In this document: positions 9,023 to 17,927 of the stretch, piece by piece
How positions within the stretch are numbered: position 1 is the stretch's first letter
How the letters are laid out: every line of letters begins with the position of its first letter
DNA from: Mycobacterium sp. 1100029.7
GTDB taxonomy: Bacteria; Actinomycetota; Actinomycetes; Mycobacteriales; Mycobacteriaceae
Reading direction: 5' to 3'
Assembly: GCF_001665235.1 (NCBI RefSeq)
Contig: NZ_LZSC01000021.1
Span: forward strand, 124,001-188,000
Length of the DNA: 64,000 bases
Program-made: the position numbers and the translations under genes
Notes under the pieces: generated by a model
Told to the model about the DNA's origin: nothing
Seen by the model: the letters and a program-made list of their open reading frames with translations, nothing else
Database searches by the model: none

Positions 9023-10222
9023 TCAGCCGATTGTCTTGGCGCTCACCAGGCGCGCGATGTCGTCTTGTGTCAACCCCAGGTACTGCGTCAGGACGTCGGC
9101 GGTGTCCTGCCCGAGAGCGGGCGCCGGGGCGCTGGTCGCGTGGTTGCCGTCGAATGCCACCGGCATTCCCGCGGCGAGGTACTCGCCGACACCGGGTTGG
9201 TCGAGTGCGGAAAACAGCGGATTGGCAGTCACTTTCGGGCCGGCAGCGGTTTGGGCGAAGGTGCTGTACCGCTCGAACAGCACGGTGGTGTCCGACAGTG
9301 CCGCGGTCACGTGGTCGGCGTTGTGGTCGGCAAACCAGGTGGCGAAGAGTCCGGACAGCACGTCGCGATACCGATAGCGGTCGCCTTCGGTGGCGAAGTC
9401 CACGCCCAGCGCGTCGGCCAGCGCCGACACCGCCGTCTCGGTGCCGGTCACCCTGACCAGGTCGCGAAAGTGCCTGCCGGTCAGCGTGACCAGCATGAAC
9501 CGCACCCCGTCGCGGCTGGTGAAATCCTGCCCGTACTGGCCGTAGATGGCGTTGCCCAGCCGTTCGCGTTGGGTGCCGATCACCTGAGGCTCGGTCAGCA
9601 GGCCCAGATTTCCGGCGGTGGCCAACGCAACGTCCTCCAGCGCCAGGCTGATGCGCGCGCCCGCCCCGGACTGATCGCGGCGGCGTACCGCGGAAACCAC
9701 GGCCAACGCGGCGTACAAGCCGCAGCACACGTCCCAGGCCGGCAACACATGGTTGATCGGTCCGTCATGACTGGGCGGTCCGGTGACGAGCGGAAATCCG
9801 ATGCCCGCGTTGACGGTGTAGTCGACCCCGGTGGACCCATCGCCGCGGCCGAGCAAGTGCACGGTGATGACGTCGGAACGCTTTTCCGCAAGTCGCTCAT
9901 GGCCCAGCCACGGTAGGCCCGCGGCGTTGGTCACGACAATTCCGTCACCTTCGACAATCAGCCGCGAAATCAGGTCCTGACCTTCAGCTGAGCGCAGATC
10001 TATGGTGGCCGAACGCTTTCCCTTGTTCAGCCCGGTCCAGTAGATCGACGTGCCCCCCGGTGCCAGCGGCCAGCGCTGCACATCGGACGCACCGCCGATC
10101 GGATCGACACGAATCACCTGCGCGCCGAGCTGATTCAGCGTCAGGCCGCACAGCGGCGCGGCGACGAAGCTGGACACCTCGACGACGGTCACACCGGCCA
10201 GCGGTAACGCGGGGCTGCTCAC
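9023..10222 (-). CDS. Family III CoA-transferase (CaiB/BaiF)
   Basis: A 399-residue CoA-transferase of the formyl-CoA transferase/CaiB fold, which moves CoA between carboxylates through an aspartyl-CoA anhydride. The N-terminus has VTVVEVSSFVAAPLCG and LGAQVIRVDPIGG; the probable catalytic Asp is D164 in LPAWDVCCGLYAAL. GTG 10222 was chosen because GTGA overlaps the thiolase stop (10219-10222) and the next residues are typical of the family. The open frame continues far upstream inside the thiolase but is a shadow. It may recycle CoA or activate the substrate without ATP, alongside the three ligases. Confidence 0.88.
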   Translation of the reverse strand: MSSPALPLAGVTVVEVSSFVAAPLCGLTLNQLGAQVIRVDPIGGASDVQRWPLAPGGTSIYWTGLNKGKRSATIDLRSAEGQDLISRLIVEGDGIVVTNAAGLPWLGHERLAEKRSDVITVHLLGRGDGSTGVDYTVNAGIGFPLVTGPPSHDGPINHVLPAWDVCCGLYAALAVVSAVRRRDQSGAGARISLALEDVALATAGNLGLLTEPQVIGTQRERLGNAIYGQYGQDFTSRDGVRFMLVTLTGRHFRDLVRVTGTETAVSALADALGVDFATEGDRYRYRDVLSGLFATWFADHNADHVTAALSDTTVLFERYSTFAQTAAGPKVTANPLFSALDQPGVGEYLAAGMPVAFDGNHATSAPAPALGQDTADVLTQYLGLTQDDIARLVSAKTIG

Positions 10223-11445
10223 GTTGGCTCGACCCGTTCGAAGATCGCGGCCAGCCCCTGGCCGCCGCCGATGCACATCGTCTCCAGGCCGTAGCGCGCC
10301 TGGCGTCGAATGAGCTCTCGCGCCAGGGTCGCCAGCATCCGGCCGCCGGTCGCGCCGACCGGATGGCCCAACGAAATCCCCGAACCGCGCACGTTGGTCC
10401 GGTCGAAGTCGGCCGCCGTGAAATTCCATTCCCGGGTGACCGCAAGTGCTTGGGCCGCAAAGGCTTCGTTGAGTTCGATCAGGTCGATGTCGGACAGCGT
10501 AAGTCCCGCCCTGGCCAGCGCCACCTTGGTCGCCGGGACCGGGCCGATGCCCATGATGTTGGGTGCGGTGCCCGCTACTCCCCACGACACCATGCGCACC
10601 AACGGCTGCAGCCCGTGTTCGGCCGCCTTGGCCGCGGTGGTGACCACGCACATGGATGCGGCATCGTTCTGACCGCTGGCGTTGCCGGCCGTCACCGTCG
10701 CCTCCGGATCTGATTTCAGCAGAACGGGTTTGAGCTTGCTCAGCGAATCGACCGAGGTGTCCGCGCGCGGATGCTCGTCGGTGTCGACGATGTCCTCGCC
10801 CCCTCGGGTGGGCACCGCGACCGGAATGATCTCCTGGGCCAGCACGCCATCCTTTTGTGCGGCAATGGCGCGCTGATGAGAGCGGACCGCGAGCTCGTCC
10901 TGCTCCTGGCGTGAGATGCCGTACTGGCGGCGTAGATTCTCGGCGGTCTCCAGCATCCCGCCCGGCACCGGGTAGCGCCGCCCGCCGGCCGTCGTGCGTC
11001 CACGGGCCAAACCGTCATGCACCTGGACACCGTTTCGAGCGCCGCCCCAACGCATGTCGGTGGAGTAGAAGGCGACGTTGCTCATGCTCTCGCAACCACC
11101 GGCGACGACGAGATCATGATCGCCATTACCCACCTGCAGGCATGCTTGGATGACTGCCTGCAGACCCGACCCACAGCGGCGGTCGACCTGCATGCCGGGC
11201 ACCGTGACGGGCAAACCGGCATCCAACGCCACCACCCGTCCGATCGCCGGCGCATCGCTGTTGGGGTAACAGTGGCCGAGAATTACATCCTGCACCGCAT
11301 CGGGCGCCAAACCGGTTCGATCGAGCAGTCCCTTGAGAGCGGTGACTCCGAGGTCAACCGCGCTCAGCGACTTGAACATTCCGCCGTAGCGACCGATCGG
11401 CGTTCGGACGGGTTCGCAGATGACGGTCTCGCGCATCGCGCTCAC
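10219..11445 (-). CDS. Thiolase (acetyl-CoA C-acyltransferase)
   Basis: A 408-residue thiolase II-type enzyme that cleaves 3-ketoacyl-CoA with CoA. The nucleophilic cysteine is C91 in [23 protein letters not shown], the catalytic-His motif [16 protein letters not shown] and the second cysteine in TMCIGGGQG are all present. It starts at GTG 11445, overlapping the SDR stop by 4 bases, and its own stop overlaps the CoA-transferase start, so three genes are coupled. It probably does the last step of a beta-oxidation-like route in this cluster. It differs from the second thiolase, FadA4, at 53661-54854. Confidence 0.93.
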   Translation of the reverse strand: MSAMRETVICEPVRTPIGRYGGMFKSLSAVDLGVTALKGLLDRTGLAPDAVQDVILGHCYPNSDAPAIGRVVALDAGLPVTVPGMQVDRRCGSGLQAVIQACLQVGNGDHDLVVAGGCESMSNVAFYSTDMRWGGARNGVQVHDGLARGRTTAGGRRYPVPGGMLETAENLRRQYGISRQEQDELAVRSHQRAIAAQKDGVLAQEIIPVAVPTRGGEDIVDTDEHPRADTSVDSLSKLKPVLLKSDPEATVTAGNASGQNDAASMCVVTTAAKAAEHGLQPLVRMVSWGVAGTAPNIMGIGPVPATKVALARAGLTLSDIDLIELNEAFAAQALAVTREWNFTAADFDRTNVRGSGISLGHPVGATGGRMLATLARELIRRQARYGLETMCIGGGQGLAAIFERVEPT

Positions 11446-12191
11446 AGGTGCCGGCCGCCGGTGATTTCCATGGTGGTGCCGGTCATGTACGACGACAGGT
11501 CAGACGCTAAAAACAGCGCCACGCTGGCCACCTCGCTGGGCTCGCCGGCCCGGCCCATCGGCACTTCGGCCACCTTCGAATCCCAAATGCGTTGCGGCAT
11601 GGCTTCTGTCATTGCGGAGCGAATCAACCCGGGGGCAATCGCGTTGACCCGAATCCCGAGATAGGCCAGTTCCTTTGCGGCCGCCTTCGTCATGCCGACG
11701 ATCCCAGCCTTGGCCGCCGAGTAATTGGTCTGGCCGATCATGCCGACCTTGCCCGACACCGAGGACATGTTGATGATGGCGCCGCGCTTGTTCTCTCGCA
11801 TGACCGCCGCCGCCAGCCGGGTACCGTTCCACGTCCCCTTCAAGTGCACGTTGATGACCTGATCGAACTGCTCCTCGGTCATCTTGCGCATCGTCGCGTC
11901 GCGGGTGATGCCGGCGTTGTTGACCATGATGTCCAGGCCGCCGAACCGTTCGACCGCGGTCTGGATCAGCTTTTCGACGTCCGATGCCGCAGTCACATCG
12001 CACTGGACTGCGAGGGCGACGTCGTCGCCGCCGAGCTGCTTGGCCACCGCCTGCGTCGCCTCGAGATTGACGTCGCCGAGCACGACGCGCGCGCCTTCGG
12101 CGACAAAGCGCTCCGCAATGGCAAGCCCCAGTCCCTGCGCGCCGCCGGTGATGACCGCGGTCTGACCTGTCAACAACGCCACCTGAATCAC
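11442..12191 (-). CDS. Short-chain dehydrogenase (3-oxoacyl-ACP/CoA reductase-like)
   Basis: A 249-residue classical [13 protein letters not shown] cofactor loop, VNNAGITRD, catalytic Tyr/Lys in YSAAKAG and a GGRHL C-terminus. This FabG-like pattern is usual for 3-hydroxyacyl-CoA dehydrogenases in catabolic clusters. GTG 12191 is chosen because a GAAGGA Shine-Dalgarno lies just upstream on the minus strand; GTG 12182 is an alternative. Longer readings into the divergent promoter lack family similarity. It is the first gene of the minus-strand operon (SDR, thiolase, CoA-transferase, FadE, GntR) and fits oxidation of a hydroxyacyl-CoA before thiolysis. Confidence 0.88.
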   Translation of the reverse strand: MIQVALLTGQTAVITGGAQGLGLAIAERFVAEGARVVLGDVNLEATQAVAKQLGGDDVALAVQCDVTAASDVEKLIQTAVERFGGLDIMVNNAGITRDATMRKMTEEQFDQVINVHLKGTWNGTRLAAAVMRENKRGAIINMSSVSGKVGMIGQTNYSAAKAGIVGMTKAAAKELAYLGIRVNAIAPGLIRSAMTEAMPQRIWDSKVAEVPMGRAGEPSEVASVALFLASDLSSYMTGTTMEITGGRHL

Positions 12192-12232
12192 ACATCCTTC
12201 ACTGTTATCGCTCGCACCGGGCACGCCAGAGG

Positions 12233-12251
12233 CAAATATCATATTTGATAT
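12233..12251. promoter_or_regulatory. Overlapping palindromes in divergent promoter (candidate operator)
   Basis: CAAATAT-C-ATATTTG at 12233-12247 is a perfect palindrome with 7-base arms. ATATCA-N4-TGATAT at 12236-12251 is a second one, offset by a few bases. This AT-rich patch sits in GC-rich DNA between the divergent SDR (start 12191) and acyl-CoA dehydrogenase (start 12305) genes. It is a likely regulator site controlling both operons; the GntR/FCD protein at 7110-7796 is the nearest candidate. The regulator is inferred. Confidence 0.55.
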
Positions 12252-12304
12252 AGGATCGCGCTCTGGACGGGGGTGTCCCCGATCCGGAGAGGAGTGTGGT
12301 GCCC

Positions 12305-13510
12305 ATGACCACCGCCGGGTTCGCCGAAGTGACCGACCAGGACTTTCGCGAAATTGTCGCTCAGACAAGGCAATTCGTTCGCACCGCGGTCGTCCCCCGC
12401 GAGCAGGAGATCCTCGACACCGACCGGGTGCCCGACGATCTGCGCGACGAAGCAAAGAAAATGGGACTGTTCGGCTACGCGATTCCCCAGGAGTGGGGTG
12501 GTCTTGGCCTCAACTTGATGCAAGACGTCGAGCTGGCGATGGAACTGGGCTACACCTCGCTGGCGCTGCGGTCGATGTTCGGCACCAACAACGGCATCGC
12601 CGGACAGGTGCTGGTCGGGTTCGGCACCGACGAGCAGAAGTCCCGCTGGCTGGAATCGATCGCCTCCGGGGATGTCGTCGCCTCGTTCGCACTGACCGAA
12701 CCCGGCGCCGGGTCGAACCCGGCCGGCCTGCGCACCAAAGCCGTTCGCGACGGCTCCGGAAACGACTCGGCTTGGGTGATCAACGGGCAGAAGCGCTTCA
12801 TCACCAATGCACCCGTCGCCGATCTGTTCGTGGTGTTCGCCCGCACCCGGCCGGCCGATGACCAGGGCCCCGGAATCGCCGTCTTTCTGGTTCCCGCCGA
12901 CACCGCCGGCGTCGAGGTGGGCGCCAAGGACGCCAAGATGGGCCAAGAAGGCGCGTGGACGGCCGACGTCAATTTCACCGACGTCCGCGTGGGATCCGAC
13001 GCGCTCGTCGGCGGCAGCGAAGACGTCGGCTACCGGGCGGCGATGACCTCGCTGGCACGCGGACGGGTGCACATCGCCGCGCTGGCCGTGGGGCTGGCGG
13101 CACGCGCACTCGACGAATCCGTCGCGTATGCCGCCACCGCGACCCAGGGCGGCGAGGCGATCGGAAACTTCCAGCTGGTGCAGGCGATGCTGGCCGACCA
13201 GCAGACCGGTGTGATGGCCGGCCGGGCACTGGTACGCGATGCCGCGCGGCTGTGGGTGGCAGGCGAGGACCGGCGGATCGCGCCGTCGGCCGCGAAGGTC
13301 TTCTGCACCGAAATGGCCAGCAATGTCGCGGATCTCGCGGTTCAGGTACATGGCGGCAGCGGCTATATGCGCGGTGTCGCGGTGGAACGCATCTACCGCG
13401 ATGTACGACTGCTGCGGTTGTACGAGGGCACCAGTGAAATTCAGCGTTTGATCATCGGGTCCAACCTCGTCAAGGCGGCCCAACGAGCCAGCACAACGAA
13501 GGAGCGTTAA
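12305..13510 (+). CDS. Acyl-CoA dehydrogenase (FadE family)
   Basis: A 401-residue acyl-CoA dehydrogenase: [16 protein letters not shown] near the N-terminus, [20 protein letters not shown] segment, [14 protein letters not shown], and the C-terminal [19 protein letters not shown] and [12 protein letters not shown] with the catalytic Glu. GAGAGGAG at 12287-12294 precedes a run of possible starts (GTG 12296, GTG 12299, ATG 12305). The ATG is preferred because it gives the usual MTTAGF-type N-terminus. The gene is transcribed divergently from the SDR operon and followed with a one-base overlap by a mycofactocin-type SDR. Confidence 0.9.
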   Translation: MTTAGFAEVTDQDFREIVAQTRQFVRTAVVPREQEILDTDRVPDDLRDEAKKMGLFGYAIPQEWGGLGLNLMQDVELAMELGYTSLALRSMFGTNNGIAGQVLVGFGTDEQKSRWLESIASGDVVASFALTEPGAGSNPAGLRTKAVRDGSGNDSAWVINGQKRFITNAPVADLFVVFARTRPADDQGPGIAVFLVPADTAGVEVGAKDAKMGQEGAWTADVNFTDVRVGSDALVGGSEDVGYRAAMTSLARGRVHIAALAVGLAARALDESVAYAATATQGGEAIGNFQLVQAMLADQQTGVMAGRALVRDAARLWVAGEDRRIAPSAAKVFCTEMASNVADLAVQVHGGSGYMRGVAVERIYRDVRLLRLYEGTSEIQRLIIGSNLVKAAQRASTTKER

Positions 13511-14331
13511 TGGCAGGCAAGCTCGACGGGAAAGTCGCCTTCATCACCGGAGCGGCGCGCGGTCAGGGCCGCGCCCACGCGGTCCGCATGGCCCAGGAGG
13601 GCGCCGACATCATCGCCGTCGACATCGCCGGCAAGCTTCCCACCTGCGTCCCCTATGACCCGGCGACCGAGGAAGACCTCGCCGAAACCGTTCGGCTGGT
13701 TGAACAAACCAACCGCCGCATCCTCGCCTCGGTGGTCGACACCCGAGACTTCGACGCACTGCGCAAGGCGGTCGACGACGGAGTCGCCGAACTGGGACGC
13801 CTCGACATCATCGTGGCCAATGCGGGGGTGGCGGCGCCGCAGGCATGGAACGACATCACGCCGGAGAATTTCCGGGACGTGATCGACATCAACGTGACCG
13901 GCACTTGGAACACCGTGATGGCCGGCGCACCGAAGATCATCGAGGGCGGCCGCGGCGGCTCGATCATCCTGATCAGTTCGGCGGCCGGCATGAAGATGCA
14001 GCCGTTCATGATTCACTACACCGCCAGCAAGCACGCGGTGACCGGGATGGCGCGAGCATTCGCCGCGGAATTGGGCAAGCACTCGATTCGGGTCAACAGC
14101 GTCCACCCTGGGCCGGTGAACACCCCGATGGGCTCCGGTGACATGGTCACCGCGGTGGGCACGGCCATGGAGACCAATCCACAGCTCAACCACGTCCTCA
14201 CGCCGTTCCTGCCGGATTGGGTCGCCGAGCCCGAAGAAATCGCCGACACCGTCTGCTGGCTGGCCAGCGACGAGTCGCGCAAAATCACCGCCGCCCGGAT
14301 TCCGGTCGACCAGGGGTCCAGCCAATACTGA
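13510..14331 (+). CDS. Mycofactocin-coupled SDR-family oxidoreductase
   Basis: A 273-residue SDR with TGAARGQGRAHAVR, EGADIIAVDIAGKL, VANAGVAAPQAW and catalytic YTASKHAV. The GQGR-AHAVR loop, the insert after the second strand (YDPATEEDLAETVRLV) and the general pattern are those of the actinobacterial carveol dehydrogenase-like subfamily whose nicotinamide is thought not to exchange and is re-oxidised through mycofactocin. Its start overlaps the preceding TAA by one base. It probably oxidises an alcohol to an aldehyde or ketone feeding the ligase and beta-oxidation genes. Mycofactocin synthesis genes are not in the window. Confidence 0.85.
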   Translation: MAGKLDGKVAFITGAARGQGRAHAVRMAQEGADIIAVDIAGKLPTCVPYDPATEEDLAETVRLVEQTNRRILASVVDTRDFDALRKAVDDGVAELGRLDIIVANAGVAAPQAWNDITPENFRDVIDINVTGTWNTVMAGAPKIIEGGRGGSIILISSAAGMKMQPFMIHYTASKHAVTGMARAFAAELGKHSIRVNSVHPGPVNTPMGSGDMVTAVGTAMETNPQLNHVLTPFLPDWVAEPEEIADTVCWLASDESRKITAARIPVDQGSSQY

Positions 14332-14482
14332 TGCGTCGCCGCTGAGGTTGACCGATGGCACCGCGCCGAAAATATACGCGCAAGTGCTGATGTTCGCGGT
14401 GTGCGTTCGTCGCATGCTGGCTAACATGAGCGCAATCGATCCAAAGGCGGGTCTCCCGCCGCTGAACTGGAGCGACGAGGCC

Positions 14483-17400
14483 ATGAACGAGCCGGTGCCC
14501 AGTGGGACCGTGACGCTGTTGCTGGCCGACGTCGAAGGTTCGACGCAGCTGTGGGATGCCCAGCCGGAGGAGATGACGGCGGCGATCGCGAACCTCGATC
14601 GAACGCTGGCCGAGCTGGTGAGCGTGCATCACGGCGTCCGTCCGATGGAACAAGGTGAGGGCGACAGTTTCGTCATCGCCTTCGACCGAGCCTCCAATGC
14701 GACGGCATGCGCGCTCGCATTACAGCGGGCTCCCCTGGCGCCGTTACGACTACGCATCGGCGTGCATACCGGCGAGGTGCAACTTCGGGACCAGAGCAAT
14801 TACGTCGGGCCGGCGATCAACCGGACCGCGCGGCTACGCGAGTTGGCGCATGGCGGCCAGACGGTGCTGTCGGGAACCACCTGCGATCTGGTTGCCGATG
14901 CACTTCCCCGCGGCGTGTGGCTGGCCGACCTCGGCACACATTCGTTGCGGGATCTGCCCCGACCGGAGCGGGTTCTGCAGCTCTGCCATCCCGACTTGTG
15001 CAATGAGTTTCCACCGCTTCGGTTGCGCGATGTAGCTGTCGTCCAACACCTTCCAGCTCAGTTGACCAGTTTCGTCGGGCGTGACGCGGAGCTCGATGAG
15101 GTTGGCGACATCGTTGCGGGCAACCGGCTGGTGACACTGACCGGCGCCGGCGGCGTCGGCAAAACTCGGCTGGCGGTGCAGATCGCCGCATCGGTTGCCG
15201 GAGAATACCCAGACGGTACGTGGTACGTCGATCTCGCTCCGATCACCGACCCCGATCTGGTGCCAGTTACGGCGTCCCGGACCCTGGGACTGCCCGACCA
15301 GCCCGGCCGTCCTCCGGAGAAGAGCCTGCAGCAGTTCATCGGTAGCCGACACACGCTGATGGTGCTCGACAATTGCGAGCACTTGCTCGATGCGACTGCC
15401 GCGCTGATCATTTCCCTTTTAGGCGCCTGCCCCGAACTCACCGTGCTCACAACGAGTCGCGAGCCGATCGGCATAAGCGGCGAGGTCACCTGGCGGGTGC
15501 CTTCCCTTTCCCTCGATCAGGATGCGCTGCGGCTGTTCGGGGACCGTGCCGGGCGCGCTCGTCCGGGCTTCACCATCGACGAAGACAATGCGGCGGCGAT
15601 CGACGAAATCTGCCGGCGCTTGGACGGTATACCGTTGGCAATCGAGCTGGCCGCCGCGAGGGTAAGTGCCTTGTCCCCCAACGAAATTCTGACTGGTCTG
15701 CGAGACCGATTCCGGTTGCTGACCGGCGGATCGCGAACCGCTGTGCGCCGCCAACAGACGTTGCGCGCCTCGGCGGATTGGTCGTATGCGTTGCTCACGG
15801 CCCCGGAGCAACTGCTGTTTCGCAGAGTTGGCGTGTTCATGGGTGGGTTCGATCTCGATGCCTGCCGAAAGATTGTTTGCGATAACGACTTAGCGTCGCA
15901 TCAGGTGCTCGATGTGCTCGCTCTGCTGGTGCACAAATCACTGGTGATCGCCGAATCAGTCAACGGCGCAACACGCTATCGATTGCTGGAAACGATGCGC
16001 CAGTACGCGCAGGAAAAGCTGAGTGAGTCCGTTGATGCCATCGCGATTCGAGACCGGCACCGAGACCACTACGCCGCCATGGTCGCGACGCTCGACCAAC
16101 CGGCGATCACTGATATGGGTCGGCTGCTCGACCGGATCGAGGCCGAGATCGACAACCTGCGTGCGGCGTTCTCGTGGAGTCGGGAGACTTCCGACATCGA
16201 CACCGCCCTGCGACTTGCGGCGTCACAACGGCTGTGGCTGACGCGCGGCCTGCTCAGGGAAGGATCGAGTTGGCTCGACCTCGCGCTGGCCGACGCCGAC
16301 CGCGATGACGCACAAGTGTCACCGGCGGCGCTGTCTCGAGCCTTGGCCGACAAAGCATTTCTGGACAACATGCGCGACACCAAAAGCATTGGGCAAGCCG
16401 AGCGTGCACTGGAAATCGCGCGCGAACTCGATGACCCGGCACTGCTGGCACGCGCGCTTACCGCCTGCGGGAGGGTCACCGGCTGGAAAGCCGACGTCGC
16501 CCAGCCCTACCTGGAGGAGGCGGCCGAGCTGGCGCGGGCCATGGACGACCGGTGGCGGCTGAGCCAGACCCGATACGGCCAGGCGTTCACCGCGACAGTC
16601 GGGGCCGGCGACATCGAAACCATACTCAGCACCGCGACCCAGGGATCCGAACTCGCCGAGGCGATCGGGGACCGCCTGTACGTCTGGGGCTGCCGCTGGT
16701 GCCTCACCGGAGTGCAGATGGCCCTCGGGGATCTCGCCGGAGCCGAAACGCAGCAACGAGAACTGCTGAGAGCCGTGGACGATGGACAGGCCCTGATCTG
16801 GCAGGTCGCCTTCCGCGGCAGCCTATCCCTCGTGCTGGCCCGGCAAGGGGAGGCCGACGCGGCAACGGCCATCGCTCTCGAGGCGCTTGAGGGCGCCGCG
16901 GAGATCGGCCCATACATGGAAGGCGTGATGTACGCGTCGCTGGCCTTCGCGGCGCTGGCAGGCGGGGATGTCGAGAAAGCCTTTGTTGCCAGCGAGACGT
17001 CGCGGCTGCGACTCGGCGCATTCCTTGGCGAGCTCGCGGCCACTACCGCCAAACCCGCGGCGCAAGTCGCGCTCGCGCGGGGCGACCTGGCGGAGGCACG
17101 GCGTGCCGCGGACCAGGCCGTGGCCGCCGCGCGAGGGTGGTTCACCGTGGATGCGTTGACCACCCGCGCGCGGGTGGCGATCGCGCGGAACGAGCCCGGC
17201 CAAGCCGAGCGTGATCTCCATGACGCGCTAGCCCGCGCCATGCGAATGCGAGCCCACCTCTTTGTCCCAGACCTGTTGGAGTGCGTCGGTACGCTGGCTC
17301 ATGGCGCCGGCAACCACCTCGAAGCCGTGCGGCTGTTTGCTGCGGCGCACACGATTCGTCAGCGAACCGGAATCCGACGTTTCCAGATTTACGACGCGCA

Positions 17401-17737
17401 TTACGCGGCATCCGTCCAAGAAGCTCGTAGCGCCGTCGGTGAAGAAGAATTCGCACTGGCGTGGGAAGCCGGAATGGCCTTGTCCATCGACGAAGCCGCT
17501 GCCTACGCCCAGCGAGGCCGCGGCGAACGCAGTCGGCCGCCGACGGGCTGGGCCTCATTGACGCCTACCGAACTGGATGTGGTCCGTCTGGTCAGCGAAG
17601 GACTCGGCAATAAGGACATCGGCAGTCGGCTCTTCATCTCGCCGCGAACTGTCCAGACCCATCTCACTCACGTCTATGCAAAGCTCGGCCTCTCGTCGCG
17701 CATGCAGTTGGCGCAAGAGGCGACCCGCCGCTGTTGA
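14483..17737 (+). CDS. Class III cyclase / NB-ARC ATPase / LuxR-type regulator (Rv0386-like)
   Basis: A 1084-residue signalling protein. Residues about 8-130 are a class III cyclase domain with metal-binding D16 (LLADVEGST) and D61 (EGDSF) and transition-state N113/R117 (AINRTAR). The purine-selecting Lys-Asp pair is replaced by Q57 and N106, as remembered for M. tuberculosis Rv0386. Residues about 195-500 are an NB-ARC/STAND ATPase with Walker A GAGGVGKT (221-228) and Walker B LMVLDN (292-297). A helical TPR-like region follows, then a C-terminal LuxR helix-turn-helix (LTPTELDVVRLVSEG...SPRTVQTHL). ATG 14483 has GAGG upstream and matches family length; ATG 14426 is an alternative. It probably couples nucleotide state to DNA binding. 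Confidence 0.85.
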   Translation: MNEPVPSGTVTLLLADVEGSTQLWDAQPEEMTAAIANLDRTLAELVSVHHGVRPMEQGEGDSFVIAFDRASNATACALALQRAPLAPLRLRIGVHTGEVQLRDQSNYVGPAINRTARLRELAHGGQTVLSGTTCDLVADALPRGVWLADLGTHSLRDLPRPERVLQLCHPDLCNEFPPLRLRDVAVVQHLPAQLTSFVGRDAELDEVGDIVAGNRLVTLTGAGGVGKTRLAVQIAASVAGEYPDGTWYVDLAPITDPDLVPVTASRTLGLPDQPGRPPEKSLQQFIGSRHTLMVLDNCEHLLDATAALIISLLGACPELTVLTTSREPIGISGEVTWRVPSLSLDQDALRLFGDRAGRARPGFTIDEDNAAAIDEICRRLDGIPLAIELAAARVSALSPNEILTGLRDRFRLLTGGSRTAVRRQQTLRASADWSYALLTAPEQLLFRRVGVFMGGFDLDACRKIVCDNDLASHQVLDVLALLVHKSLVIAESVNGATRYRLLETMRQYAQEKLSESVDAIAIRDRHRDHYAAMVATLDQPAITDMGRLLDRIEAEIDNLRAAFSWSRETSDIDTALRLAASQRLWLTRGLLREGSSWLDLALADADRDDAQVSPAALSRALADKAFLDNMRDTKSIGQAERALEIARELDDPALLARALTACGRVTGWKADVAQPYLEEAAELARAMDDRWRLSQTRYGQAFTATVGAGDIETILSTATQGSELAEAIGDRLYVWGCRWCLTGVQMALGDLAGAETQQRELLRAVDDGQALIWQVAFRGSLSLVLARQGEADAATAIALEALEGAAEIGPYMEGVMYASLAFAALAGGDVEKAFVASETSRLRLGAFLGELAATTAKPAAQVALARGDLAEARRAADQAVAAARGWFTVDALTTRARVAIARNEPGQAERDLHDALARAMRMRAHLFVPDLLECVGTLAHGAGNHLEAVRLFAAAHTIRQRTGIRRFQIYDAHYAASVQEARSAVGEEEFALAWEAGMALSIDEAAAYAQRGRGERSRPPTGWASLTPTELDVVRLVSEGLGNKDIGSRLFISPRTVQTHLTHVYAKLGLSSRMQLAQEATRRC

Positions 17738-17837
17738 ACAACCCGACCCGCCGGTCGCGCCAACACAATTCACGCTGACAACGTGCGACGCAATGCGCCA
17801 TTTTTGGCCGAATCCGCTAATTGTCACGAGTGGTTTA

Positions 17838-17853
17838 TGTGATATATATCACT
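17838..17853. promoter_or_regulatory. CRP-like binding site
   Basis: TGTGA-TATATA-TCACT matches the remembered mycobacterial CRP/Rv3676 consensus TGTGA-N6-TCACA at all but the last base. Its 14-base core at 17839-17852 is a perfect palindrome. It lies after the cyclase/LuxR gene and 75 bases before the acyl-AMP ligase ATG. Centred about 82 bases upstream of the inferred transcription start, it suits an activating site. CRP binding is inferred. Confidence 0.6.
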
Positions 17854-17915
17854 TCGTGATTGAACGCGATGGACGACACACCCACCCGGTCGAGCAAAAC
17901 GCTAAGTAACACTCT

Positions 17916-17921
17916 TATTCT
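17916..17921 (+). promoter_or_regulatory. Candidate -10 element giving a leaderless transcript
   Basis: TATTCT at 17916-17921 fits the mycobacterial TAnnnT -10 hexamer and ends six bases before ATG 17928. There is no Shine-Dalgarno sequence between them, so transcription probably starts at or next to the A of the ATG. Inferred from spacing alone. Confidence 0.4.
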
Positions 17922-17927
17922 CTCAAC

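Noticed and set aside
12239..13483. 414-residue open frame on the minus strand
   Set aside because: It is wholly antisense to a well-supported acyl-CoA dehydrogenase, is His/Gly/Arg rich without any family motif, and is a GC-rich shadow.
14138..14482. N-terminal extension of the cyclase/LuxR protein
   Set aside because: The upstream frame overlaps the SDR gene; the family starts about 7 residues before GTVTLLLADVEG.
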